This document shows positions 31,517-41,448 of a stretch of 64,000 nucleotides of DNA, one piece after another. The notes beneath the pieces were generated by a model. The model had not been told where the DNA came from and made no database searches. It saw only the letters and a program-made list of their open reading frames with translations. The position numbers and the translations under genes were made by a program. Origin of the DNA: Rebecca billardiae RCC1528 (Eukaryota; Haptophyta); NCBI GenBank assembly GCA_965240325.2, contig OZ251244.1, forward strand, positions 1,116,001 to 1,180,000, given 5' to 3'. How positions within the stretch are numbered: position 1 is the first letter of the stretch; each line of letters starts with the position of its first letter.

Positions 31517-32989
31517 ATGGCCACGGCACAAACGTGCGCACCGCGCCGCGCGCTCGACGGCCTGCCGCACGACGCGCTCGAGCCTATCCTCGCGTTCGTG
31601 CCGCCGCGCGACCTCGCCAGCCTGAACGTCACCGCGCGCCTCTTCCACGCCGCGCGCCTTCCCGGCGAGCGCTCGCCGGTCGAGCACGCGCTGCGCGTGC
31701 GCGCGCGCGCGCGCGGGCACGAGCGCACGCTGCCCGAGCATAAGACGCTGCCCTCGGGCGTGCGTACATGCACGGAGGAGCTGTTCGAGCGCGAGCGCGT
31801 GCTTGAGCTCGCGATCGCGCATGCGTCCCCAGTCTCCGCAAGCGACTGCTTCAGTGCATTTGTGGACGCGGAGGGCGGGCTGCACACGTGCGGCGAGGAG
31901 CCAGCGAGGGACGAGGACGGACATCTGACGGGCAAGTATCGAGCGCACGCGGCCGTCGGTCACGTGGGACCGCTGGACGCGCGCGTGCCCACGCACGTCG
32001 CCTCCCTCAGCGCAGTGCGCGTGGCCGCTGTGGCCGCAGGCTCCTACCACCTGCTCGCGCTGAGCGACGACGGCACCGTGTACGCGTGCGGCCGCAATGG
32101 CTACGGCCAGCTGGGGCTGGGCGACAAGGAGGAGCGGCGTACATTCGCTCTGGTGGACGCCTTGCGGAGTGACGCCGTCGTGGGCATCTCGACCGGTACC
32201 TTCCACAGCGTCGCGCTCACTGCCGCTGGCTGTGCGTACAGCTGGGGTTGCAACAACTTTGGCCAGCTCGGCCACGCCGGCAAGAAGGAGAAGCTGAAGC
32301 CGACGCGCATCGAGGCGCTGGACGGCGTGCGCATCGGTGGCGTGGCAGCAGGCGCTCACCACACGCTGCTTCTATCTGCGCAAGGCGCCGTCTACTCGTG
32401 CGGTGAAGGCTTATTGGGCCGTCTCGGCAACGGCTACGAGCAGCAGCGGCGCACGCCGATGCGCATCGAGGCGCTCGCGAGCGTGCGCGCCGTGCACGTG
32501 AGCGCGGGCGCTGCGCACAGCCTGGTGGTGGACGCAGCAGGCAGCGTGTACTCGTTCGGATACGATGGGCGCGGCCAGCTCGGCCACGGTGCCCGTGGGG
32601 TACTTCTTTCCACGCCCCGGCGCATCGAGGCGCTCGCTGGTGTGCACGCCTTGCGCGCGTGCGCTGGCTACACCAGCAGCGCTGTGCTGGGCGCGGACGG
32701 CAGCGTGCACACGTTCGGGCACAACGAGTACGGCCAGCTGGGTCATGATGGCGCTGGCGAATTATCGATGCCCACGCGTGTTGGCGCCCTCGCCCAAGCT
32801 CGTGTGGCACGCTGCACCATGGGCCACTACCACTCGCTGTTTGTGAGTGCGGACGGCAGCGTGTACGCATGCGGCAAGCGCTCGGCTGCGCTCGGCCTCG
32901 GCATGAGCAAGGCCGAGCAAGACGAGCCCACCCAGCGGATTGACACGCCCACGTGCATCGAGACGGCGTGGCGTCCGCGTGTCTGCTGA
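31517..32989 (+). CDS. F-box/RCC1-repeat protein, copy 3
   Basis: Single exon, ATG 31517, TGA 32987, 490 aa. F-box-like block LDGLPHDALEPILAFVPPRD (about 14-33), the family segment SPVEHALRVRARARGHERTL, then RCC1 blades with CGRNGYGQLGLGD, WGCNNFGQLGHAG, FGYDGRGQLGHG and FGHNEYGQLGHDG. This is the most regular propeller of the three and the shortest protein; it ends just after the last blade (CGKRSAALGLG). The reading frame is open far upstream of 31517 but without coding character, and this ATG puts the F-box at the N-terminus as in copies 1 and 2. Substrate unknown. Confidence 0.9.
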   Translation: MATAQTCAPRRALDGLPHDALEPILAFVPPRDLASLNVTARLFHAARLPGERSPVEHALRVRARARGHERTLPEHKTLPSGVRTCTEELFERERVLELAIAHASPVSASDCFSAFVDAEGGLHTCGEEPARDEDGHLTGKYRAHAAVGHVGPLDARVPTHVASLSAVRVAAVAAGSYHLLALSDDGTVYACGRNGYGQLGLGDKEERRTFALVDALRSDAVVGISTGTFHSVALTAAGCAYSWGCNNFGQLGHAGKKEKLKPTRIEALDGVRIGGVAAGAHHTLLLSAQGAVYSCGEGLLGRLGNGYEQQRRTPMRIEALASVRAVHVSAGAAHSLVVDAAGSVYSFGYDGRGQLGHGARGVLLSTPRRIEALAGVHALRACAGYTSSAVLGADGSVHTFGHNEYGQLGHDGAGELSMPTRVGALAQARVARCTMGHYHSLFVSADGSVYACGKRSAALGLGMSKAEQDEPTQRIDTPTCIETAWRPRVC

Positions 32990-33710
32990 CGCCTGCCTCC
33001 GAGCGGCGAGGGCAGGCAGCCGGAGCCGCTGCGGGCCTGCCGAGGTCGGGAGTGTGGAGGTGCGCGGGGGGAGGAGGGGCGGCGCCGCACGCTGGGCGCA
33101 CTGGGCGCGGCACGGTTACACACGGCACCGGCCACGGAGGGGGCAACAGCGCGCGTCTCCGGGCGGTGAGGGCTGCGGCACGGCAGCCGCACTTGCCGCC
33201 CCGGGCCCAGTGGCCAGTAGGTGTGGGGGTGGGTGAGTGGAGGGCGGCGGGGGGATGTTCGGGCCGGCGGGACGGCACGCGCGCCGAGAGGCTTGAGCAG
33301 TCCTGCCTGGAGGCGCTGAGTACGGATGACTGCCGAGTCCGGGGCGCCGTGCGGCGTGTAGTGTGCACTCTGAGCAGCTGCCCGGCGGCCCTCGGCATCG
33401 GCGGCGCGGCACTTTGACTTTAGCAGTGCCGACTGCGTGCCGCGAGCACTGGCGGACGGCGCGATGCGGCCATGCCGCGACTGCCCGGCTGATCGGCCGT
33501 TCCGGACTCTTGCCTCTTGGGCAGTGGCAGCCAGCTACGGGACCGATTATTACTGGTGAAGACGTATAACCGTCTCGGTCCGAGGCAATGGCCGAGCCGG
33601 GGATCCCGCAAGTTGGCACCGCATTCCGAAGCTTGGCCTGCCGGACTGCTGCGGCGCGGCGAGCTCGGCCCGCCGTGAAACGGTGGCGTCCGATCGGAGG
33701 TGGTGCACGC
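32990..33710. other. Intergenic, nothing recognised
   Basis: 721 bp of GC-rich sequence after RCC1 copy 3. It is purine-rich (GGGGGGAGGAGGGG) around 33065. No supported gene. Confidence 0.4.
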
Positions 33711-33995
33711 CTAGGCACGCGTTCCGGGTAGCCTGCGCTCAGACCGGTCGTACACGAGGACCGCGACAGCGAGGACGAAGAATGCCACGAGAGCCCACGT
33801 GAGCACGTCGACTAGTCTGTTGGCGACCTCGATGACGCCGATTGCATGCCTCTCCATGTCGTCGAGCTCCTGCTGCGCGGTCAGGCCAAGGCGATCGATA
33901 GCGTCGACGACGGGGCTCTGGATGAATCGCAGCCAGCGGTACGTGAGTCGGCCCGGCGCGTGCCACGCGCCCCGGAGCAGGCGGCCCACGAGCAT
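33711..33995 (-). CDS. Small single-TM protein, hypothetical
   Basis: 94-codon minus-strand ORF, ATG at 33995. It has an amphipathic N-terminal half (TAQQELDDMERHAIGVIEVA) and one clear TM helix (VLTWALVAFFVLAVAVLVYD) followed by basic residues. Composition looks coding, unlike most small ORFs here, but there is no known family and an upstream exon cannot be excluded. Confidence 0.35.
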   Translation of the reverse strand: MLVGRLLRGAWHAPGRLTYRWLRFIQSPVVDAIDRLGLTAQQELDDMERHAIGVIEVANRLVDVLTWALVAFFVLAVAVLVYDRSERRLPGTRA

Positions 33996-34351
33996 GCCTC
34001 TTGCGCCCGCAGGCGTGCGTGCGTGACCGCCTGCGACCAGCAGAATGATGTCGAACTCCGCGCGAACGTTTCAGAGGGCAGCGTGCCAGCGTCCATTCTT
34101 GGCATATGCGGGTAAAGTTTTGGCTATATCGCTCATGTTTCGCGTTTGGCGGACTATCACGGCGGCTATAATCATGAGGTCCTCGCTGCTTACAAACCAA
34201 CCCCGCCGCACTATCTACTCATACCCAGCTCTGGCCAGGGCGGGACGACGACGGTTAAGCCCTGCGCTTGGCGGCCCGCGGCTGGCTCGGGACACCAGCC
34301 CTGCCAGCGCTGTCGTCGTCGCCCACGCCCGGCAGCGCGCGCCTGGGCGGC
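33996..34351. other. Divergent intergenic region
   Basis: 356 bp, with lower GC in 34060-34200. Likely promoter of the downstream gene. No motif recognised. Confidence 0.35.
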
Positions 34352-37300
34352 ATGGCGCGCGTGGACAACAAGATGCTCGGCTTCGGGCTGCGCGTGGAGG
34401 GCTACGAGTCGACGCTCTCGTCGAACCCGAGGTCGCGCGAGCCCTCGCAGGAGCACGTGCCCGTTGCGACGGCCTCGCCCGCCGCCTCGCCCACCGCCTC
34501 GCCCGCCATCCGGCCGAGCCCGGGTGGCGGCAAGCGGCGGCTCTCGAACGCGCGGCGCTCGTCGGTGCCCGCACTGCCCGGGCAGTCGCCCGGTCCCGCG
34601 CTCGCCTTGCAGGCGGCGCAGGCGGCGCAGGCCGCGCAGGCGGCGGCGCCTGCCGCGGAGCCGCGCAAGCCGCCGCGCGCGCCCGTTCCCCTGGCGCAAG
34701 TGCGCAGCTCGAGCGTGCTGCTCCCGTCCGTCGGCGCGCCGCTGCCGCCGCGGCCGATGCTCTCGCACTTCCGGCACATGTCCGACCCGAGCTTCTCGCG
34801 CCCGGCCAGCGTGCGCGGCGATCTGACGCAGCGCTCGACCACGTCCATCAGGTCATCTGTCTTCGAGTCGGTGTCGGCGCTCGAGTCGCTGTCCGCGCTG
34901 GCGCACCCGCCGCTCTCGCAGCTGGCGCACCGGGAGCGCGTCTTCGGCGAGTCGACGACCACGCAGAGCTCGCGCGTGCACAAGTTCAACTTCGAGCGCG
35001 AGACGATCCGTCTCAAGACTGCTGGCGAGCAGGTGCTTCCGTACCGCCAGCAGGGCGACCCGGCGTTCGACCTGCCCTCGCCGCTCGCGCGGCGGAACCG
35101 GCTGCGGACGGAGGCGTCGACCGCGCTCGACCTGGTCACGCGGCTCTTCTGGACCGCCGCGCGGCTGACGGAGGTGCGCGCGCGCGGGCGCGCGCCACAC
35201 CCTTTCCGCGCGCGCGCCCGCACCGGCGTGTGCGCCGCGCCGCACGCGCCGCGCGCCGCGCCGCGCTCACGCTCGCCCGGCCGTGCCTGCTGCCTGCCGC
35301 GCCGTCGGCCGCCGGCTGCGCGCTGCGCGGTGGCGCGCCGTGCAGAGCGAGTACATGCCGCGGAACAAGTACCTCACCATCCACCGGCTCATCTCCAAGG
35401 CGATCGCTCCCGACTTAGATGAGCGCGCCGCCAAGCGCGCCGCGCGCGCGGACTGGAGGCACGACGCGGGCCGCGCCGCGGTCGTGCTCTCGTTCGAGCA
35501 GTACAAGCGCTCGCTGTTCGACCTGGCGGACCAGTGGACGGACTCGACCGAGGCGCACGAGTACATGCACTTCCTGCAGGTCCTCTTCATGCGCATCACC
35601 CGCGCGGTGCGCGACCCGACCGCGGAGGGCGGCTGGTCTGAGTCACACAGAGTGTTCCGTCGTTTTGACGAAGTCGAATCGATCGAGGACTGGGGGCAGG
35701 CGGCGGCGCTGGGCGGCGGCGGCGGCGGCGCGGGTGAGGAGGAGGCGGCGCGCCCCGCCGCGGCGCACGCGGACTCGCCGCCCGCGCCGCCCGAGCCACA
35801 CCGCGCGCACGCCGACGCCGACGCCGCCGACGGCGCCGGCGCCGCCTGGTTCGATTCGCGAGTCGCGGACGCGCGGCACCGCGGCGAGCGGCCGAGCGCG
35901 GCGGCGCTCCGCTCGGCCGGGACGAATCTGCATGGGACGCCGAGCGGCTCGTGGCGGACGGCGCGCACGCGCGCGCTCGCGGCGATCCGGCTCGCCTCCG
36001 GCGCGCGCGCGCCGCAGGACGGCGCTCCCGAGCCGCCGCCGACGGCCGGCGAGGTGATGGTGGCGGCGGCGGCGGACGCGCTCGGCGGCGCGGCCGTCGC
36101 GAGCGGCGGCGGCCGCGGCGTGGCGGACGCGGCTGAGCGCGAGGGCGAGGAGGAGGAGGGCGAGGAGGAGGAGGAGGAGGAGGAGGACGTCTCGATCTAC
36201 GGGGTGCCTGGCGCTCGCGAGGTCGAGCACGGCGCTGGTCTGACCTCGCCCGCCGTCGACGACGCCCCGGCCTCCGAGCCTCCACCGCCGCCCGCCGCCG
36301 CCGCGGCGGCCGCCGACGACAGCCACAGGGGCGGCGGCGCGGCGGCGCCGCTCGCTTCCGACCGCGACGTCTCGGAGGCGATCGCTCGCACGCCGGTGGT
36401 GCGCGCGGGCGGGCACCTGGCCGTCACGTCAGAGCCAGCGACGTGCGACCCTTCGCGAAGCTCCTCGCCGCCGCGCGCCGCCGCCGCCGCCGCGCCGTCG
36501 GCCGAGGCGCCGAGCGCTGCGCCGAGCGCGGCGCTGCCGCCGCACGCGGCGCAGGCGGCGCACGCGGCCGCGGCGGCGGAGCACCCCGCGCTCAAGGTGA
36601 TCGGGCACAAGCTGCGCGCGGCGACATACGGGCACGACTGGCGCCGGCTGCTGATGCGCGCCGACCGATCGCGCGGCGGTTTCCTCGACCTCGGGCAGCT
36701 GGTTGCGTTTGTGCGGCGCGTGCTGAGGATCCCGCCGGCGCAGGTGACGCCGGGCGATCTGGCCGAGCTGCACTATCACCTGGCCACGATGGCGGACGGG
36801 CGCGGCGCGCGGTACGTGGCCGCGGAGGCACTCGAAGCCTTCCTACTGAGTGCCGCTACGGACCCGGCGCCGCCACCGTCCCGCATACCAAGCACGCGCG
36901 CGCTCGCGCCCGTGCGCCGCCCAGGCCTCGCCAGCGGCGGCGGCGGCGGCGGCGGCGGCGCGGCGCCGGCGGCGGAGCGAAGGAAGACGCTGGCCGGCGT
37001 CCCGACCAGCCTCCCCGTCCCGTTCCGGCAGCGCTCGGCGTCTGTCACGACGCCGAGCCGCGCGGCCGGCTCGCTAAGCAGCTCACTCCCCGCGCCGAGC
37101 AGCACGGCGCAGCGCGGCTTGCTGCTCGGCAGCAGCGCGCAACCGGACGCGATTGCTCCGTGGGTGGACACCCCCGCCGACCCGCTCACCGCGACCACCG
37201 GCGGCGCCGCCTCCCTGCGCCACTTTGGGCAGATCACGGATGAGGCGTCCGCGCTCAAGATGGCGGCGAGCCAGCGGCGGCCGAGCCAGCGCACGCCGCC

Positions 37301-37520
37301 CGTGGGCGTGCGACCGGTGGGCGGCGGGCCGCCCACCGCCGCGCAAAAGGCGGCGCAGCAGTCGCTTCGCTTGTCGATGCAGGCGGCTGGCGTGCTGCCG
37401 CCGGTCGCGACGGCGGCGTCGCAGCCAGCCGCAGCCGGCGACGCCACGGCGGCGGCTGAGGTCGGGGTGTCGCAGCCGTGGCCCTCCGACGAATATCGCG
37501 ATGATGATGGCCTATGGTGA
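34352..37520 (+). CDS. Scaffold-like protein with EF-hand-like calcium module, two exons
   Basis: Exons 34352-35173 and 35346-37520 (998 aa), intron 172 bp (GTGCGCGCG...GTGCAG), phase 0, giving ARLTE-SEYMPRNKYLTIHRL. Exon 1 is mostly disordered, Ser/Pro/Ala-rich and basic. Residues 275-370 hold a conserved helical block (EYMPRNKYLTIHRLISKAI, LSFEQYKRSLFDLADQWTDS) that in many ciliated protists precedes EF-hand regions. Residues about 691-760 (KLRAATYGHDWRRLLMRADRSRGGFLDLGQ...) match the pattern of tandem EF-hand modules, but loop acids are mostly replaced (DRSRGGFLD), so Ca2+ binding is doubtful. An acidic Glu run lies near 36150-36185. Cytosolic; possibly cytoskeletal or flagellar by analogy. 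Family assignment is from pattern memory. Confidence 0.7.
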
Positions 37521-37841
37521 TACGACCAACTTGCGTCAGCTACGGCTACGACGGCTGTACGTCTGCTGCTGAGTCTTAAGTCGTGAAGATTAATAGCCAG
37601 CCCCCATGTAGCTTACCCTGCCCATTCATCATTAGTGAATCGTACGTAACGAACTACCGGATGCGACTGAGTGCCCGACTGTCTACTCCGACTCTACAGT
37701 ATACTGTACGGAAATGTGCATGCACACAATCATGTGCGCGCAGACATCACAGTCTCATCAGCAGTGTTACGCCGGGCGACGGCCGCCGGCGCGCGGATCG
37801 AACGGGCGTCGGCCGGCCACCACGCAGGGTCACGCACAGCC
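37521..37841. other. Intergenic, nothing recognised
   Basis: 321 bp, moderately AT-rich for this window. It holds the 3' end of one gene and the promoter of the next. Confidence 0.35.
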
Positions 37842-39158
37842 ATGCGGGGCCGCACGCGCGGCATCGCGTTCGCCTTCTTGGCGGCCCTCGCGCTCGCGAA
37901 CGACGGCATGCTGTGCAAGCTCGGTGCGGCGTACGGCGCGTCCCCCGCGATCTCCGTAGCGGTGAAGAACGGCATGGCGACCGTCAGCATCGCGCTCGCG
38001 CTCCTTGCGCGCGGCGCTTGCGGCGCGCCGTGCGCGCCGCACGCGCGCTCGATGGCACACCTCGTGGTGGGTACGCTCTTCTGCGCGATGGTGGAGGGCG
38101 GGTTCACGCTCGCGTTCCAGCTCACCACCAGCGCGAACGTCCTCTCATTCACCGCGCTCGCACCTATCTGGGGCGCGCTCATGTCACGAGCGCAGCTGCG
38201 CGAGCGCGTGCGCGCGCACACGTCCGCTGCATGCGCGCTCGCGCTCTGCGGCTCGCTCGTCGTCGCCTCGGGCGTGGCGCGCTCCGCCAGTGGGGACACG
38301 CCGCTCCCCGGCCGCGCGCCCGTCGCGGGCACGCTCGTCGCCCTCCTCGTCGGCCTCTCGATCGCTGGGCACGCGACCTCAATCCGATCGGCCGCCGCCC
38401 GCGCGCCCGGCACTCAGATGCTGAGCAGCTCGCTGTGCGGCTTCGCGCTCGCGGCGTGCGCGGGCGTGGGCGGGCTGGCGCTCGAGCGCCGCGGCTCGCG
38501 CGCGCCGCCCTTCGCCCCGCCGCCGCCCGTCGCGCTCTTCCCTCTCGCGCTCGACGGCGGCGTGTGCATGTGTGTCGCGCTCATCAGCTTCACAGCAGCC
38601 TCGCGCCTCGCGCCGCCCGCGGACGTGGCGCTCGTGCTGCAGCTCGAGGGGCTGCTCGGCCCGCTCACGTGCTTCGCGGCACTCGGCGAGGTGCCCGCAC
38701 GCACGACCCTCGCCGGCGGCGCGTGCGTCCTCGCCGCCGTCGTCGCGCACGAGGCAGCGGCGCGCTTTGGCGACGGCGGCGGGCGGGCGCCGGAGCGCCT
38801 GCCCACCGAGGCCGCCTCCGCCGCCGCTGTCGCGGTCGAGCCGGCGGAGGCGGCGGAGCTGGCAGCCGGCACAGCTGTGGTGGACGCGGCTGAAGCGCCG
38901 CTCACCAAGGTCAGCGTGGTGGCACAGCCAGCCGGCGCGGCCGCGGCCGCCTCGCCCGCGGCCGCAGCCGCCCCGCCCGCGGCAGGCTCGGCGGCCAGCA
39001 CGGCCGCCTCCGCCGCCACTGGCGCCATCTCACTCTCAGCGCGCTGGGCGGATGCGGCCAAGGCTGGCGCCGTGGCGGCGGCGCGCTCATGGCGCTTGAC
39101 GGCGGCGCGCAGTCCGAAGAAGCCCTCGCTCAGCGCATCGCTGCTGCGCGAAGGCTAA
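37842..39158 (+). CDS. EamA/DMT-superfamily transporter
   Basis: Single exon, 438 aa, ATG 37842. About ten TM segments fill residues 1-310, in the two-fold five-plus-five arrangement of EamA/DMT proteins. TM1 (GIAFAFLAALALANDGMLCK) is followed by the usual VKNGMATVSIALALL, then VLSFTALAPIWGALMSRAQL, the typical end of the first EamA repeat. The second repeat ends with ALVLQLEGLLGPLTCFAALGEVPARTTLAGGACVL, another typical EamA pattern. Family members export or exchange small metabolites. Substrate and membrane are unknown. The last 130 residues are a disordered Ala-rich cytosolic tail. Confidence 0.85.
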   Translation: MRGRTRGIAFAFLAALALANDGMLCKLGAAYGASPAISVAVKNGMATVSIALALLARGACGAPCAPHARSMAHLVVGTLFCAMVEGGFTLAFQLTTSANVLSFTALAPIWGALMSRAQLRERVRAHTSAACALALCGSLVVASGVARSASGDTPLPGRAPVAGTLVALLVGLSIAGHATSIRSAAARAPGTQMLSSSLCGFALAACAGVGGLALERRGSRAPPFAPPPPVALFPLALDGGVCMCVALISFTAASRLAPPADVALVLQLEGLLGPLTCFAALGEVPARTTLAGGACVLAAVVAHEAAARFGDGGGRAPERLPTEAASAAAVAVEPAEAAELAAGTAVVDAAEAPLTKVSVVAQPAGAAAAASPAAAAAPPAAGSAASTAASAATGAISLSARWADAAKAGAVAAARSWRLTAARSPKKPSLSASLLREG

Positions 39159-39851
39159 TGATGTCGTGCAGGAACCGGGGGGTCACGCTCATCGTAGTCA
39201 TCTGCTTGAAACGTATAAGGCTACTGCATTCTGACAGCGACGCAATCTGATGAAACATCAAGAGCTCACGTAACCCGCCGCCTCCGCACTGGCCGGTACT
39301 TCAGCCCGCCGCATAATTCTGTGCCGCGCTCCTTACGGGCCTGCTCCTGCGATACGCCGCGCGGACTGAATCAGAGTCCCATCATGCGACTTCGGCAAGC
39401 ACTTTTGGACGTCTCTAGTCCGTACAGATAGCAGGACATACCAACGAGTAAATACCAACAAGTGACAGTGGACTCGTGGTGTATGCAGCCGCGTGACGCC
39501 CGGGTCTGGGGCCGCGCCAGGCCCGGGCGCCCGCCGGGGCTTTGTTGCCGCCGGCGTGGCTGTCGCGGTGCCCAGCAAGCTTCATCGATTCAGTCTAGCC
39601 GTCAAGAGCCTGCTGTTTGCAGCGGCTGCTTACACCCGCATGCCTTGGCCAAAGGTTCGCAGCATGGGAAAAGCCCTCACCCCATCCGGCGGGCCCGCCC
39701 AGGCCTGGGCAGCCATCGTGGGGTCCGCTCCGTGGCACGGCCTGGGGCTGGCTGGCGGTGTGCTCGCCCGAGCGGGCACCCATCGTGCAGGCCGCCCTCA
39801 CCGACGGCCGACGCGCGCGCACCGCCTGGGGGCTCGGCACGGCGCGGCGCG
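39159..39851. other. Intergenic, nothing recognised
   Basis: 693 bp. An open frame runs into the FIP1 start from upstream (39462), but it has no conserved feature and is treated as non-coding. Confidence 0.4.
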
Positions 39852-41448
39852 ATGGACTTTCCAGAAGACGAGCAGGGCGACTTCAACTTCCTGCTCGATG
39901 GCGAGGGCCGACTTGGCGCGCGCACCGCGCGCTCCGCCGGCAACTTTGATGCGATCTACGGCGCCGACGTGCGCGCGACCGGAGCGGCCGACGGCGCCGA
40001 CGACGAGGCGGGCGGCGCTGTCGACGAGGACGGGGGTTACAGCGAATCGGACGAGGACGATGATGTGGAGATCATCCTCGAGCCCGTCTCGTTCGGCGTG
40101 ATGGGCATCGAGACGAGCGCGCTCGTGACGGCCGCGGCGGCCCGGCAGGGCGGCGCGGCTGGCGGCGGCGCGGGCGATGACCCGACGGGCCCCGCGAAGT
40201 GGAACAAGTACGTGCGCGGCGGTGCGGACGGCGACGCGTCTGCCCAGCCGGATGGCACCGCCGCCGACGCCGCGCTCGCGAACAACATCCTCGCGCACGT
40301 GCCCGGAGGCATCCAGTCGCTCCGGCAGCCGACCGATCTCGCGATCGAGATTGATCTGGACTCTTTGCCCTCGCACCCGTGGCGCGAGGCCGGCGCGGAC
40401 ATTACGGAGTACTTCAACTACGGGTTCACGGAGGAGAGCTGGCGCGCGTACTGCCGGCGCCAGTTCGAGATCCGCTTCGAGAAGACGGGCGCCGCGCCGC
40501 CAGCGCACATCGAGCTGCTGGCTGCTAACGCGGATGGGGCGGGCGCGCCCGCGGATTCGAACGGCGAGGGCGCGCCCGCGCCGGAGCGGGCGCACGAGCG
40601 GGGGCGGGGCGGAGGCAAGGGCGGGCGGAGTGGCGCGGGGCCGCGGCCGCCCACGTCGCAGCCGCCCATCTCAGGTGCGCGCACGCGCGCGCGCGCGCAG
40701 CTGGGGGCGGGGTGACTGCACACGGCCACCCGGCCTCGCCGGCCGGCGCGCGCACGGCACGCGGCGCGGCGCATGCGTGGGCTGCCTGCCAGGCACGCGC
40801 GACGCCAGCATGCGACGGCGCGCGCCAGTGGGCGCTCACCCCGCGCGCGGCCGTTGCGCACCCGCCCCTCGCCCGCAGGCATGGGCGGCGGCATGGGCGG
40901 CGGCGGGTTTGGAGGCGCGATGGGCGGCGGTGGGCACATGGGCGGCGGGCCGATGGGGGGCATGATGATGACGCCTGAGATGATGATGATGGCCATGTGC
41001 GCGCGCGCCGTGCGGGCCCCCGCGCGGGCGCCGCGCGGGCGCCGCGCGCGCGCCGCTGCGCCCGCGCGCTCGTCACGCGCACTCCGCCCACGCGCCGCGT
41101 CCGCGGCCGCGCCCACGCTCGGGCCCGTCCGTGTGTGCCTGCAGGGCCCCCTTCGGGGGCATGGGGCCGATGGGCTTTGACGGGCCAATGGGGATGGGCG
41201 GGCCAATGGGGCCCGGGCCCTTTGGCTTCCCGATGGGGTTTGGCGGGGGACCCGGGCCAGGCATGGGGCCAAGAGGACCCGGCGGCGGCGGCATGGGGGC
41301 GCCGTCCGGCAGAGGCGGGTATGCAGACGGCGGGGGCGGGCAAGGGGGCGGCGGGCAGAACCAGGGGGGAGGCGGCGGAGGCGGAGGCGGTGGCGGCGGA
41401 GGCGGAGGCAAGCGCTCCGGCGGCGCGCGCAAGCGCAATCGGCGGTGA
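39852..41448 (+). CDS. FIP1: FIP1-like pre-mRNA 3'-end processing factor, three exons
   Basis: Exons 39852-40674, 40879-40996 and 41145-41448 (414 aa); phases 1 and 2 match exactly. Start MDFPEDEQGDFNFLLDGEG. The Fip1 motif is at about 167-212: PWREAGADITEYFNYGFTEE, then SWRAYCRRQ, which is diagnostic. An acidic region (SESDEDDDVEIILE) precedes it, as in yeast and human Fip1, where it contacts poly(A) polymerase. Fip1 bridges CPSF subunits and poly(A) polymerase in the nucleus. Exons 2 and 3 encode a Gly/Met-rich (GGGMGGGGFGG, MMMTPEMMMMAM) and Gly/Pro tail ending in basic KRSGGARKRNRR, replacing the usual Arg-rich or Pro-rich C-terminus. The tail is short for the family in metazoans but acceptable for algae. 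Confidence 0.9.

Noticed and set aside
34045-35418. 457-codon plus-strand frame overlapping the EF-like gene
   Set aside because: Different frame from the spliced model, Arg/Ala-rich without motifs.
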